Of a stretch of DNA of 64,000 nt, positions 19,241 to 30,869 are shown piece by piece. Below the pieces are notes generated by a model. The model was given only the letters and a program-made list of their open reading frames with translations, was not told the origin of the DNA and did no database searches. The position numbers and the translations under genes are program-made. Origin of the DNA: Silurus meridionalis (taxonomy: Eukaryota > Chordata > Actinopteri > Siluriformes > Siluridae); NCBI RefSeq assembly GCF_014805685.1, contig NC_060909.1, positions 6,348,792 through 6,412,791 on the forward strand, given 5' to 3'. How positions within the stretch are numbered: position 1 is the first letter of the stretch; each line of letters opens with the position of its first letter.

Positions 19241-21230
19241 GGACAGGGGTCTTATGGGCCAAATGCATAAATGCAGACAATCCCGGGTCATCTGAGGTAA
19301 CAAGTCTGGGAGCTGGTTTCCAGACTATTACAATGGTAGTAGAAGAAGCAGTGGAAATGAGGCTCTTACTAGCCTTTCTGGGGCCTAAATAGATCTCTGT
19401 GGTTTAATAACTGAGCTCTGCACAGGCAAAATGAGTTAAAGAGGTAGGAAAGTTAGCTACAGCTGGACTGCATATCCTTGTGTAGGATACCGAGGTTTGA
19501 TCTGCTTTGACAATTGTCTAAATAAAGTCGCATTTTGTGAAGAATCTACCAGTTAACTTAAAGCATTTTGATGATCTCAAGAAGAAGCTGAAGTCTGGAG
19601 GCTAGTCATGAAAAGTCCTTTTTGACCTTCTCAGCATTTTGCCACAGTTTCTTGTAGATTAAAACTGAATGAATATACACTAGCTGTCTTCAATTGTTGA
19701 CTTAGTATCCACAAGTTTATCATTCTATGGGCAGACCTTGCATTGGCAGCATTCAGTCGAGAGGTGGCAATTTTCTTGTTAGCAGCAGCGGCCATTTGTG
19801 CGTGTGTGTGTTTTATTTTTAAACGTGTGTGTGTATGTGTTGTGGTGTCATCTCACTCTACCAGCTCATGGGCCTAATGCTCTTTTGCATCACACTGTTT
19901 ATCCATCTGCTTTCTTTCTATTTGTCTCCACATCCCTCCACCCTGCTATTTTTCTTTCCCTAGCTTTCACACTTCTTTACAAGTCTCCCTCTGTGTCTCT
20001 TCCTTCCCTCCTTGTCATCGCTCCTTCACTAAGTCACAGGTAGTCCTTGAACTCATTTGCACTCAGGCTGGGGTGCCTGCATTGCCGACTCTCTCTCTCC
20101 CTCTTTTGCTTTGTCTTTCTCATAAAGAATAGACCCGCTGAGAGCTAATGCACTTTCGGTAGGACACTTTCCGCTTCTCTCGCAGTATGTGCAGAGAAAT
20201 AAGTGTGCTTCAGACCAATAGAAAAACTCTGGCGAGTTCACTGCAAGGCCAATGGACTTCTAATATGGCCTCAATAAACCTGACCTTTCATTTTATAGAT
20301 GTGCAATTCTCCAACCCTGAAGCACTGCACATCATTCTCGAGTACACGCTGTACAGATGTCTGAAAGATCCAAATGGAAGCGCCTCTCTCTCTAAAAAAA
20401 AAAAACCCCTGAAACTCTAAATCCCACCCTAAATTCTTTTTCTGTTCTTTTTTATTGTTGCGAAAACCCAAGTGCATACTTAATAAAAACTACTTCAACT
20501 AATTTCAGTTACAAACCTGTATTTGTAATCACATATTCGAGTTTAGAGTTCACCAGTTCTTCCTGTTTGTCTCACCGTATCGTTTGGTTGCGGTCTTGTT
20601 GCACCACTGACGTGACTGACCCTTGAAACAGACTTTCATTTTCATTTCATTTCAAGAGTCGAATCTGTGAAAACAGTCACATAACGAAAGCCACAGATCC
20701 CACAAGCAGATCCTTTTTCTCGATTCTGATACTGAGACTGACTCACTCTGCACAAGTACACCTTCGTTTTCCAGACTGTATATCAGGGCTGCATTAAATG
20801 TTTTATAAATTCTACAAATGTAACAATTACATTTATTTAAAATGTAAATGGTCAGGGTTTATAAATAAATCCCAATTCTTAGCACCTCAAGATTCACCTG
20901 GTAAGATTCCAGTAAACCACATGGTTTTTGAGGAAGATGGAACAGAAACTGTAGTACTAACTGTAGTTGTGACCTCACATTCAAAACTGTGCAATCGAGT
21001 ATGTGCATCTAACAGTAATATATATATATATATATTTGTGTAACATTTGAAGCTCTTTTTTTGGATTTTTTTTTTTAGGTGGTGTTTAACTGAAAAGCCT
21101 TTGTTTTCATTTTCCTCTGATTTAGATTTTTTATTTTTTTTTACTTTTATTCAGTGATTAAACGGATAGTTTGTTTTGTTGACTACAATATTTAAACCAT
21201 GATAACAAAACAAAAAATTCACTAAAATCA
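19241..21230. other. No gene seen
   Basis: Low-complexity AT-rich sequence with a short (TA)n run at 21018-21035 and T-rich stretches (21055-21150). Nothing else recognised. Confidence 0.4.
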
Positions 21231-21232
21231 GT

Positions 21233-21304
21233 CCGTCTATCCATCCATCCATCCATCCATCCATTAAATCTGCATCCTTTATCCAGTTCAAGTGGTTTTC
21301 TATT

Positions 21305-21372
<68 letters not shown>

Positions 21373-21376
21373 TCAT
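21233..21376. repeat. (ATCC)n and (TTTC)n microsatellites
   Basis: Short ATCC array at 21237-21263, then about 19 TTTC units at 21299-21375. A polypyrimidine strand. Confidence 0.95.
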
Positions 21377-21447
21377 TCTCACTCCCTCTTTCTCAATCTT
21401 GGTCATTCTCATGTTGATGTACCCTAATTCCTCTTCCTCTCATCCAT

Positions 21448-21451
<4 letters not shown>

Positions 21452-21498
<47 letters not shown>

Positions 21499-21521
21499 TC
21501 TCTCTCTCTCTCTCTCTCCCT
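21452..21521. repeat. (CT)n microsatellite
   Basis: CT run interrupted once by TTACT at about 21494. Confidence 0.95.
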
Positions 21522-21664
21522 CTATCATTTCACTCTCATTCCTTTTACTCTCTGAAGTAGCGTTTTCGGACAGCGTGGCAACGACCGAGCTTTTTCTCTC
21601 GTTCCACTCTTAACAAAAGAGTGCTAGAAGGTGGAGATTAAAGGGCTTTGGTGCTGAGTGGCCG

Positions 21665-21666
<2 letters not shown>

Positions 21667-21722
<56 letters not shown>
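21667..21722. repeat. (CA)n microsatellite
   Basis: About 27 uninterrupted CA units. Confidence 0.95.
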
Positions 21723-21724
<2 letters not shown>

Positions 21725-22449
21725 GACGAGCCTCGCTTATGAGAGCAGGCAGCATTTTGATAAAAATCCAGCGCTCTTTTCTTTTTTTTTTCTACACTAA
21801 AAGCGCTTTCATCAGGCCTGGACACAAGTGCCCTCTCTACTCAGGCCCCAAATTAGCGTCGGCTTAGTGAGAGGGATGAAACGGGTGCCTCTCGTCCCTC
21901 TTTCTTTTCAGCTATGTGCTGAGAGATGAGGTTGCTTAGGAATCTTGTGTCTGAATGGACGGTTCAAAGTGTTAGTTTCTCCATCTTGGTGAGTTATAAG
22001 AATTTCAGACAGGATGTGTTTCTGCCACAACATTCAACATATCAAATCCTGTGTGATGCATAACATATATAACATTCTGCTGTTGACTCAAGGGCAGAAA
22101 AAATATTGAATATTTACATATTTAGCTATGATTTACGGAATGACAAGAGCTAAAGGATACAGTATATGAGCAAACATCTTGTGTTCGCATGAACATTCCA
22201 TTCCACATTAGGTCCACTCCAACCCATATATACCATATCTTCTTGGACATTATATTTTCATATCTTTATGCTGGAGCAGGTTTTGGTTTCCTAGTTTAAG
22301 TGAAATAAAAAAAAAAATTAATCCACATCTAATGCATTCAAAGATGCACTTGTGTCTATACAATAAAAATAAAACCTATATAAAAACCTGTATCATATCT
22401 TGAGAATGTATGCGGTTGCATGAATGAAACTGCCTTAAAGACGTCTGCA

Positions 22450-22650
22450 CATGTGTAGTGGGGAAGGTGGTGGCTTAGTGATAAAGGCATTGGACTTTGG
22501 AGCTGAAAGTCATGAGTTGAAGTCCCAGCCACACCAAGGTGCCATTCCTGGGCCCCTGAGCAAGGCCCTTAACTCAGCTCAGTTGTATGAATAAGATAAA
22601 TGTAAGACACTCTGGATAAGGGTTTCCGGCAAAAGGCTATAAATGTAGTC
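22450..22650 (+). mobile_element. tRNA-derived SINE
   Basis: The head GGTGGCTTAGTGATAAAGGC resembles a pol III A box and GAGTTGAAGTCCC a B box. The middle CCTGAGCAAGGCCCTTAACT and the tail CACTCTGGATAAGGGTTTCC are the conserved parts of fish V-SINE/HE1-type SINEs, which include the catfish Mermaid family. About 200 bp. It is not a functional tRNA gene. Confidence 0.75.
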
Positions 22651-23244
22651 CTCTGTGTTTTAACATTAGAATGAAGATGAGGCGATCATCATGGCGGTGC
22701 TTTCTGCAGCCATGTGTATTAAATGAATCCAATATTGAACTGTCCAGCATATGTTTTGCTGGATGATTTTCTCCACTAAGCACATGTCTATCGAGGACTA
22801 TTAAACATAAAAATTGCAAGCACACTGACGCAGGCGTTCCAGCTGCTTTTCACCATGCATGTTAAATTCATGTTTTGTCTGAAGTCACTGTTTCGGTTTA
22901 CATACAATTCCTTTATTCATTTTGTGAATCGTCATTTTGTAAATGTGTAACTGGACCCACATTTTTTGTATGCGTGCTTCGTACACGTGAGACATTTCAA
23001 TTACCGAACCTATTAATAAAACTCTTTGTTTTGTCTCTCGGCTTGTGTCTTTAGATACAGACATTTTGCATGCAGGTTTGACCGTTTGCAGCTTTCACTT
23101 GCAGAATGTTTGAATTCCAATTTGTGAGCCAGAAAATGTTCAAGAAGTGCGAGGTTTTAGTCAGAGCTGTTTGGCAGTGGAGCAAGTGATGCATAACAAA
23201 AAAGTACAAATAATACAGGGGGGAAAAAACTAGAACACCACTTA

Positions 23245-23720
23245 TCCACTCTCACACACACACACACACACATATTTACATATGGCACACATGCCGTTAT
23301 CCAGAGTAGCTTAAAATTATCTTAGTTTTATGCACTGTGCAGTTGATGGTCTTTCAAATCCCAGCACTTCCAAGCTGTCCGTGTTGGGCCCCTGAGCAAG
23401 GCTCTTAACCCTCAACCATTGAAAACTGCTTTATATTTGTCACATGTACTTTACAGCCCAGTGAAATTCTTTCTTCACATATTTCACTCATGTTAGGAAG
23501 CTGAGGTCAGAGTGCAGGGTCAGCCATGTTACAGCACCCCTGAAGCACTGAGGGTAAAAGCCTTGCTCAGGGGCCCAAGAGTGGCAGATTGGTGATACCG
23601 GGGCTTGAAATCCCAGCTTTCTGATCAATAACCTAAAGCTGTAACCACTGAGATATGTAAATGAAATAATTGCAAGTTGCTCTGTATAATGCCCCCTGCC
23701 AAATGCAAATAAATTCCCAT
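23245..23720. mobile_element. SINE-derived composite with inverted halves
   Basis: GGGCCCCTGAGCAAGGCTCT at about 23387 on the + strand and its reverse complement GCCTTGCTCAGGGGCCCAAG at about 23562: two SINE bodies facing each other. Between them TTGTCACATGTACTTTACAG and CAGTGAAATTCTTTCTTCAC are another fish interspersed repeat. A short (AC)n run is at 23251-23271. Confidence 0.6.
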
Positions 23721-23871
23721 GGTTCTAGAATGGGATGTTCAGCACTCAGGCGATGCACTTGGGCATCTGGTGTATTTATATTTGCAGCTCAATGATTTTT
23801 GAGTGAAAGAGGTACAATCAACTCAGTATTCGTGCACAAACTTGTAGGAACACATGTAGAGGTAGTTAATT

Positions 23872-24497
23872 TTTATAACCCCGAGTTATAATGATTCAAC
23901 TTACGATTTTTTGATCTTATGATGACAATAGCGATACAACAAAATTTGTTACAATATTTTAAGACATATTAAAATGTTAATATTATGTTAAATATTTTAG
24001 GATACGCTGGGACGCTGCCAGGATGTATGTTTCTCCCGCCTTGTGAGATGCCTTACTTTCGCCAGCTCTCGACAGACTTCAGTTCTCTCAGTGTTACAGC
24101 GTGCATTTCTTTGTGTTTTTGGTCTTTTAAAGCCTAATTTTAGCTCTTTTTTCTCTTTATTTTATCTGTTAGCTCGAAACTAAAACAGAGCATGTCTGGC
24201 TCCGCCCTCCACTCGCAAAACTGTGCTTGTGCATGCGCCCGCTACCACATACTTACAGTATATACTGTAAGATTTTTACACTACGGTAATGTACATTATG
24301 CTATTGCTCTGTTTTGCTAAATTATGTAGAATAATTTGTTAAATTATTAACAAATTACAGTGTACTACCCCATACTTAACACCATTTATTAAGAATCCTG
24401 GGTAGGCTAAGCCATGCTTCGACTTTGATATTTTCAAGTTACGACGTGACGTGTGTCATCAGAATGCAACTCCATCGTAAGTCTGGGACTACTTGTA
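23872..24497. mobile_element. TIR DNA transposon, fuller copy
   Basis: Left end CCCGAGTTATAATGATTCAA and right end CCATCGTAAGTCTGGGACTA correspond as an imperfect inverted repeat. It shares several phrases with the fragment at 17846-18060, including TTGTGAGATGCC. No transposase frame; non-autonomous, about 625 bp. Confidence 0.6.
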
Positions 24498-24749
24498 TTC
24501 AAGGTGCTATAGAAATAAAATAGAAAAGAACTGAGTTGTGAATCTATCTGCTTGTACTGAAGGATTCAATATTGAAAAATATATATTTTTTCTAGTCCTT
24601 TTTTCCAAATGTCCACCCACCCACAGAATGCATAAAAACCCAGACTAACTAAACTGTATTACACTTCTATCACTCATGTATATGCCTGCTGATTGAACAC
24701 TTCAGCGTTCAATCACTAATCGGCTTACTAAAACGTGTTAATGATATGC

Positions 24750-25130
24750 AGCGTTCCACTTGCTCTGGTGCACATGGCTCTCGCTGCTAATATCCGACAC
24801 GGGGACACGAGGAGCCGGATTTCCCAAGACAGCTCTCAGGCGTCAGCCTGATGAAGAGGGCTTCACACTGGCATAATTGCAGCTGCCACCAGCTAATTCA
24901 GAGGTGAAAGGGGGTCGTAATGGATTCAGTAAAGCAAATAATTGGGACAAATAAGTAATTAAGAGATTGGTAAGGGGTGAGATTGAATCAAAAGGACCTC
25001 TAATTTAACATGATTATGAAGTTCTCTCTTACCTCCTCAATCAACGCAGGCGGCGCTGCAACAAGCCCTTACTGCTAATGACTTCCTGGTGGTTGTCGGT
25101 GGTGGCAGAGCAAAATTGCAAGCCATTTAG
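24750..25130. promoter_or_regulatory. Candidate conserved non-coding element
   Basis: A complex block between repeats, without simple repeat or frame, carrying several homeodomain-type cores (GCTAATTCAG, AAATAATTGGG, AAGTAATTAAGAG, CTCTAATTTAAC) and an E-box-like CAGCTG. The call rests on composition and motif density only. Confidence 0.35.
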
Positions 25131-25459
25131 AAGTGAATAGTGTTAACCTGCGCAGTTTGGTTTAAAGGAAAACCTGTAAGTGCACCTGTGTTGGCAGAAT
25201 TCGGAATGAATAGGTAGGATAGGACGGCATCTCAATTTAGAGGTGGGCTTGATTTTCAGGCATTCGGATGCTGCTAAAGATGCGTCGCCTGTTCTTTGTT
25301 CAGCGCTGTGAACCTTGATGGTGTGAGGACTGGATAAATTGCAGTAATGAGGATAATTAGAGTGATGAGAGTAATGATAGCAGAGAGAGGGAGAGCAGAT
25401 GGGACTCCTTCTGGTGCACTCTCCTTGATAGAATCAGTGTCTTGATAGACAACATGCAC

Positions 25460-25580
25460 ACTCTCTCTCTCCCTCTCTCTCCCTCTATCTCCCTAGATTT
25501 GAGACGCTCAGTGTTTGTGTTTTGTTACTGACAGGACCTTGAGGATCTCTTTCCTCTCTCTCTCTCTCTCTTTCTCTTGC

Positions 25581-25615
<35 letters not shown>

Positions 25616-25707
25616 CACACACAGTGAGATGGTAAACAAAACACAATACTTCTGCGCTGTTGTAAATGGCTCCTACCCTGGGCCCAGTTTCGAACATGGC
25701 AACAGAT

Positions 25708-25770
<63 letters not shown>
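25460..25770. repeat. (CT)n, (CA)n and (GT)n microsatellites
   Basis: CT runs at 25460-25490 and 25554-25572, CA at 25584-25612, GT at 25708-25768. Confidence 0.95.
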
Positions 25771-25771
<1 letters not shown>

Positions 25772-26049
25772 GAAGGTGGGGGGTTTGTGTCAGCTGTGAC
25801 CCCCTTCTTATGCTCATGATTAAGGCTCCATCTATAATTGCCTCTGTCAAACTTAGTCAAACACCATTCGTCTCATAATACACAAACACCACAATATATT
25901 ATTTGGCTGTGTATAATTCAGTTGAGGTCACATGAGCATACAGTTAATCATGTGTTATGCAAGAGTGTGATAAATAATCGTGCACTAATCTATCAGGGAG
26001 AAGTGATGACAAAACGAAAGAACACTCATCAAAACTAAAAACAAACTAC

Positions 26050-26280
26050 AAAATAGTACATTAGTATCTGAAGGTTTGGGGTTTAAGCCCTGGTATTGCC
26101 AAGCTGCCACTCTTGAGACCCTTGGGAAAGGCATTTAAATCCCTTTACTCCAAGGGGGCCTGTATCATAGCTAACCCTGCACTCTGACCCCAGCTTAATA
26201 CATCGCAGGGATATGCAAAGAAATAACATTTTCCCTGTGCGATCAATAAAGTATTCTAAAAAACAACAACAACAACAACT
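26050..26280 (+). mobile_element. SINE-like repeat
   Basis: GGTTTGGGGTTTAAGCCCTG resembles a B-box region, followed by SINE-type CTTGGGAAAGGCATTTAAAT and a tail ending in CAATAAAGTATTCTA and an AAC-repeat. Diverged from the copy at 22450. Confidence 0.5.
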
Positions 26281-26289
26281 AAAAAACAC

Positions 26290-26505
26290 AATATCTCAGT
26301 TATAAGACCGTGTTGTTCCCCTGGGTTTCCTCCAGGTTCTCGGGTTTCAAAACAGGTAGGTGGATTGGCTATGTTAATTTGCCCCCAGATGTGAATGTGT
26401 GAGCCTGGTGTCCCATCCAGGGTGTATTCCTGTCTCGCACCCAGTGTTCCCAGGTTAGCTCCACCTTAACACAGCTCCACCTTATCCCCATCTTCTATCA
26501 CAGAA
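26290..26505 (+). repeat. Interspersed repeat, GGTTTCCTCCAGGTTCT type
   Basis: Contains CCTGGGTTTCCTCCAGGTTC, GGTGTCCCATCCAGGGTGTA and a CCCAGTGTTCCCAGG block. Related copies occur at 39190-39460 and 42230-42380. A widespread fish repeat; class unsure. Confidence 0.6.
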
Positions 26506-26700
26506 TTAAAACTAATATATGGTCATTTCTGATATCAGTAAAATTTGAATCCTGCCTTGGTTTCCTATTGAAAGTCCTAAGAGAATTTTCCTTGTTTAAC
26601 CATGTTTACTTATTTTCTGGCAAACATTACAAGAATAATTTGTATAATGCACTTCTGGGTTTAAATTCACATTTGCATCTCGTACTTATTATTTGTAATA

Positions 26701-27098
26701 TATACACCGATCAGGTATAACATCATGGCCACCTGCCTAATATTGTGTTGGTCCACTTTTTTACTGCCAAAACAGTCCTGACCCATCAAATATTAACAGC
26801 ATTAACTTCTTCAGCAATTACGTGCATCAATGAGCCTCAACCGCCCAGGACCCTGTCGCTGGTTTCTTCCTTGGACCACTTTTGATATATACTGACCACT
26901 GCAGACCGAGAACAGCCCACAAGAGCTGCAGTTTTGGAGATGCTCGGACCCAGTCGTCTAACCATCACAATTTGGACCTTCTTAGACTTGCTCAAATCCT
27001 TGTGCTTGCCCATTTTTCCTGCTTCGAACACAACAGAAAGTTTACTTGCTGCCTAATATATCCTACCCACTAACAGGTGCCATGACGAAGAGATAATA
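26701..27098. mobile_element. Tc1-like MITE copy 2, truncated
   Basis: Left end TATACACCGATCAGGTATAA, then the same interior as copies 1 and 3 (ATATTGTGTTGGTCCACTTT; ATGCTCGGACCCAGTCGTCT). The right inverted repeat is missing: similarity ends at about GAAGAGATAATACGG. Confidence 0.75.
26837..27031 (-). pseudogene. Tc1-like transposase N-terminal fragment
   Basis: The minus-strand frame reads [20 protein letters not shown] then [20 protein letters not shown], a helix-turn-helix DNA-binding region typical of Tc1-family transposases. Only this N-terminal part remains; the catalytic DDE domain is absent from the element. Confidence 0.8.
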
Positions 27099-27104
27099 CG
27101 GCAC

Positions 27105-27378
27105 CTTGTACTGTATTCTCAGACAACAGCACTGATCTGGTCTCTACACCTGTACCTCATACTTTGCACTTCTATAATATGTTTATTTTGTATACATATG
27201 CATAATTATATTTATTGGTTGTATTTATTTATATACATTATATACTATTTGCACTTCTGGTTAGATGCTGACTGCATTTCATTGGCCCTTTACTTGCACT
27301 CTGCACAATGTCAATAAAGTTAAATCAAAATCTAATCTAATTTTATCTAATCTAATATAATCTTATCTAATCTAATCT
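27105..27378 (+). mobile_element. LINE 3' end with TCTAA tail
   Basis: GCACTTCTGGTTAGATGCTG, CATTTCATTGGCCCTTTACT and CAATGTCAATAAAGTTAAAT, then repeated TCTAA units. This is the standard 3' end of a fish LINE with a microsatellite-like tail. 5'-truncated; the clade cannot be told from the tail. Confidence 0.6.
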
Positions 27379-27379
27379 C

Positions 27380-29560
27380 CCTCTGAAATAAAGTCCTTCT
27401 CACACCAATAGATTAAAAAGGAGGTTTTGTTGGTCTACAAGCTCGTGCCAGTCTTGACCTGGATAAAACCGACACATATTAGACTGCAAGAGTCAGAGCA
27501 CAAATGCTGTCTCTTCATTTAATTACATTTCCACATTTCCAAAATGATTTTATCAAGAGCCATTTGCAGAACGTACAGACAGCCTAAATCAAAACAATAA
27601 ATACAATGAAATTTCGAAGAAAAAAGCAAAATAAAGAAATTCAATGAAGTTAGGTTAAAAACAATACAGAGACAATCAATGCTAAATGAATTTCATAGAA
27701 AAGAACAAAGTGTTATTCTGACAATAACTTGGTATTAAGACTTCAAGAACAAGGTCTCTTTAGAAGGGGAAGCTCTCTCAAAAGCCCAGATGCTGGGAAG
27801 CAGCAAGATCCTGCAATGTGAATGTGCTTAAATTTGAGTAAAATTATACAACGTCTATGCCATGAATTTGTACAGAAGAAGTGAATGCATTGATAAGTGC
27901 ATTGGATTTGATTTTTGCTGCAACACCAAGCAGAAGGAATGGCATCAGTAGAGGGGTTACGTGAAAGAACTTTCAATCTTTTGATTGTCCTGTAGAGGAG
28001 GTGTAGCAGAAGATGGGAGACCAGCAAGGAGTAAATTGGGTCATGATATGGACCTGAATAAAAACCAGACTGGAAGCCAAGACAAGGTACAAAGAAAAAA
28101 TCAAGGCCCCATAGATAATGTGGTCTTATTAAAAAAATTCTACCCAACATCAAGACTTTTGTGTGTTTGCCAGGGTAGATTCTTTTCTAGCTTATCAATG
28201 TTATTTTGAAAGTTTCAGTGTGGAAATCGAAAATGGAAAACATATTTGTTTTGTTTTGGAAAATGCATCTCAATTCAGAAATCAAAGTCTTGGATGTAAT
28301 GGATGGAAAGTGAAATAAAGTTACTGTGATGTGACTAATCATTAAATCTAGTAATTGAGTATATAGGGTGGGCCAAATACTGACCCCAGGGGAACACTAT
28401 CCTGTAAGGTGATGAAACGAACCATTCTATAGTTCAACTCATTATTCCTTCAGGGCCTGAATCAGCAAGCATGGAGCTGAAAGATCTGGTGATCAAAGAC
28501 ACTGGACAGGATAAGATAGGTGGCTGAGGACACAGAGGTTTACCTGGATATATGTAGAGCTTTGGTATTTGCTGTAATAAAAATATGTGGTGTTTTGTTC
28601 AGGCTTTTGATATCCAAGTGTCATTTAATACTGTATTTGTGTGAGAACATCATGTTCCAGGGATTTGGATAGAAAATAGGTCTGTAGTTTTGTGACAGTC
28701 AAAGCCTTCATTCTCCTTGTTTAGTAGTTGAGGTATGATTAAGGAGAACTTTGCAGGTTGCCAAATTAGCAGATACTTGGGTAACAAATCCAAAAGGCAT
28801 AACTAAATTGGAATTAAGTGTTGGTGATTTTCTTTTAAACATAACATCGTCAGCTGGAAGAGTAGATGAGATGTGGATAAGTGAGGAGTAGATAAGTACA
28901 GAAAAATAGCATTGTAATCTTATGCACCCATTTCCATTCTCCCAATTTTGAGACATAGTATACAAAGACTTAATTTACATGATATCATTTTTTTTTGGTC
29001 TGCATTTTAAAAGAACACATTTTGTAAAAACCGATCAGAACATCAGTCATGTCAGGTGAAGAAAGGTGTGCTTTGCATGCCCTGTGAACTCATTTGTTTA
29101 ATGCGTATGACTCTGAAAAAAAAAAAAAAAAGACTCTTCTGCTGAAACATTCAAATCTGTAGCAATGCCTGGGTGTGTCCACTAGCATATGCAAAGAAAT
29201 GTAAACAGGAGAGGTTTCTATTCATTCAAAACTCTTCTGAAGCCAATTGCATACAATATTCTACTCATAATGCTGTCTAAGTGCCGCTATTTTTGGGATT
29301 CTGCACAAATGCAATGTTATAAAGAACTAAGTAATCTGGCTAATGCTGTTAGCTAATCTATGTTAAAGATTCAAATTAAGTTATAGTTTAAGTGTCCACC
29401 ATCAATATTGCCAAAAGTAGTTGAACTGAAGCTTTAAAAAATGTATTTAGAACAGCATTTTCACACGGTCCAATTAGAGCCCCAAAATCCACTTAGGTTA
29501 GTGTAAGAATTGACAGATAAGTAGAGATGCCTACTTATCCTGATGGGCTAGACAGTGACA
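27380..29560. other. No gene seen
   Basis: AT-rich unique-looking sequence. Phrases such as GGTGGGCCAAATACTGACCC (about 28370) have the feel of an old LINE body but give no readable frame. A 16-bp poly-A is at about 29116. No host exon recognised. Confidence 0.4.
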
Positions 29561-29959
29561 CTGTTCTAACTTTTTTTCATACTGTATAAATTGCCTGGCT
29601 CATCCCCAGATGCTAGAACTTCTCCAGATTACGTATGTAATTACGTCAACAACACTTTGGGAACGCTATCGCCTGAAAGCGCTCTGAACCACATGTGTAA
29701 CCCATCCAACGGAAAGGCGCAACGTCACCCCGCAGGACCAGGAAGTTAAAAAAAGTTCGGTGCAGATGGTGCTAGCTTCTGAAAAGGGAAAAAGTGCTGC
29801 AGGGATGCAGGGAGTGTGGCCTGGAGACATAGCGTCTCGTTCCCTCAGGGAACCAGGGTTACATATGTAACCTAGAGACATTGCATTTCAGGAACTCGAG
29901 CCACGTCAACAACACTTTGGGAACAAGTGTTTAATACCATCAGACTGACCAATCGCTGC

Positions 29960-30103
29960 CTAGTGTGGATGAGCACAGCTAGGTTGAAGGACAGAAGGGC
30001 CAAGAGTGGCGGTAAGGTTAAGGCTGAACCTGACAAAGGTCAATAGGGTAGACCAGTCCGCAGTGTTGCAAATGTCCTTAAGAGACGAGAGAGGGACATA
30101 CCT
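29960..30103 (-). pseudogene. Tyrosine recombinase C-terminal fragment
   Basis: In another frame from the reverse transcriptase piece, reads SLKDICNTADWSTLLTFVRF, then TLGPSVL and a stop at 29960-29962. The pattern (D/E)IC..A.W....TF.RFY is the C-terminal end of DIRS/Ngaro tyrosine recombinases. The usual catalytic Tyr after RF is replaced by Ser here. Confidence 0.6.
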
Positions 30104-30179
30104 CATTGAACCCGGGCGGGCGAGACCCGAACTGTATCGTGTAGCCGCTCTCTACAGTATGCAGGATCCATTGAGACAC
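30078..30179 (-). pseudogene. DIRS-type reverse transcriptase start, cut short
   Basis: Reads VSQWILHTVESGYTIQF then SRPPGF, the conserved opening of the fish DIRS/Ngaro reverse transcriptase region (VSEWV..TIRRGYTLQF..RPP). It stops at TAA soon after GFNE, where the deletion junction lies. None of the catalytic YxDD region is present. Confidence 0.65.
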
Positions 30180-30548
30180 TTCTGACAGGCCTTTTCATGC
30201 GCTCTTATGGGAATCAGTCTCGAGACTGACCTGTGGTGTGCCTAGAGTCTCTCGGGCAGTACCCTGAGGCTGCTCTAGGAGCCTCCTGAAAGGTGGCGAG
30301 CCTCCCAAATCTGCTACGTTTCCGGGTGGAAGTTGAGGGAGGCACTTGCTGGAGATCGCTGTGCCCTGAAACACCATATGTGGCAGGGTTAACGAGCCGA
30401 CCTGAGGGAGCCGAGGAGGGATGAGCACTGTATAGCGAGGTGCACTTTGCCCCCCACAGCGGAATCCCTGAAGCATCCTGAGGGTCAGGATTTCTTGGCC
30501 AGGAACCCTAACAGAGGAAGAGTGAGTGGCAACGCTTTGTCTTTTGGC

Positions 30549-30869
30549 CTAAGGCTGCACACTTGTGCTGGGCTGGGGCAGTGCCTGCCGAGCAGCCCCA
30601 TGAGAACGACGTGGTAGGAAACGCTTGAACGCTGCCAACTGCCTTTTTTCCTCCTGAAACCTGTTGACGACTGTATTTACAGCGTCGCCAAACAGGCCAG
30701 TCAGCACCACAAGGACATCCAACAGAAAGGCTATGTCCCTGTCAGAAAGATCTGACTGGATAAACAGCAGCCACCAGAGCTGACATGGACCGGCCAATGA
30801 CCCTAGCAGTCTCTTTGGTGGCCCTGAGAGCCAGGTCTGAAGAACGACACAGCTCTTGGACATTGTCAT
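30549..30869 (-). pseudogene. DIRS-type ORF1 (gag-like) fragment
   Basis: 106-residue frame containing DRDIAFLLDVLVVLTGLFGD followed by AVNTVVNRFQEEKRQLAAF and FLPRR. I recognise this pattern (LLDAP, GLFGDAV, RFxExxKQ, FLPRR) from the gag-like ORF of fish DIRS/Ngaro retroelements. The frame is partial. Confidence 0.6.

Noticed and set aside
22450..22650. tRNA gene
   Set aside because: A and B box-like words are present but no cloverleaf can be drawn, and the tail is that of a SINE.
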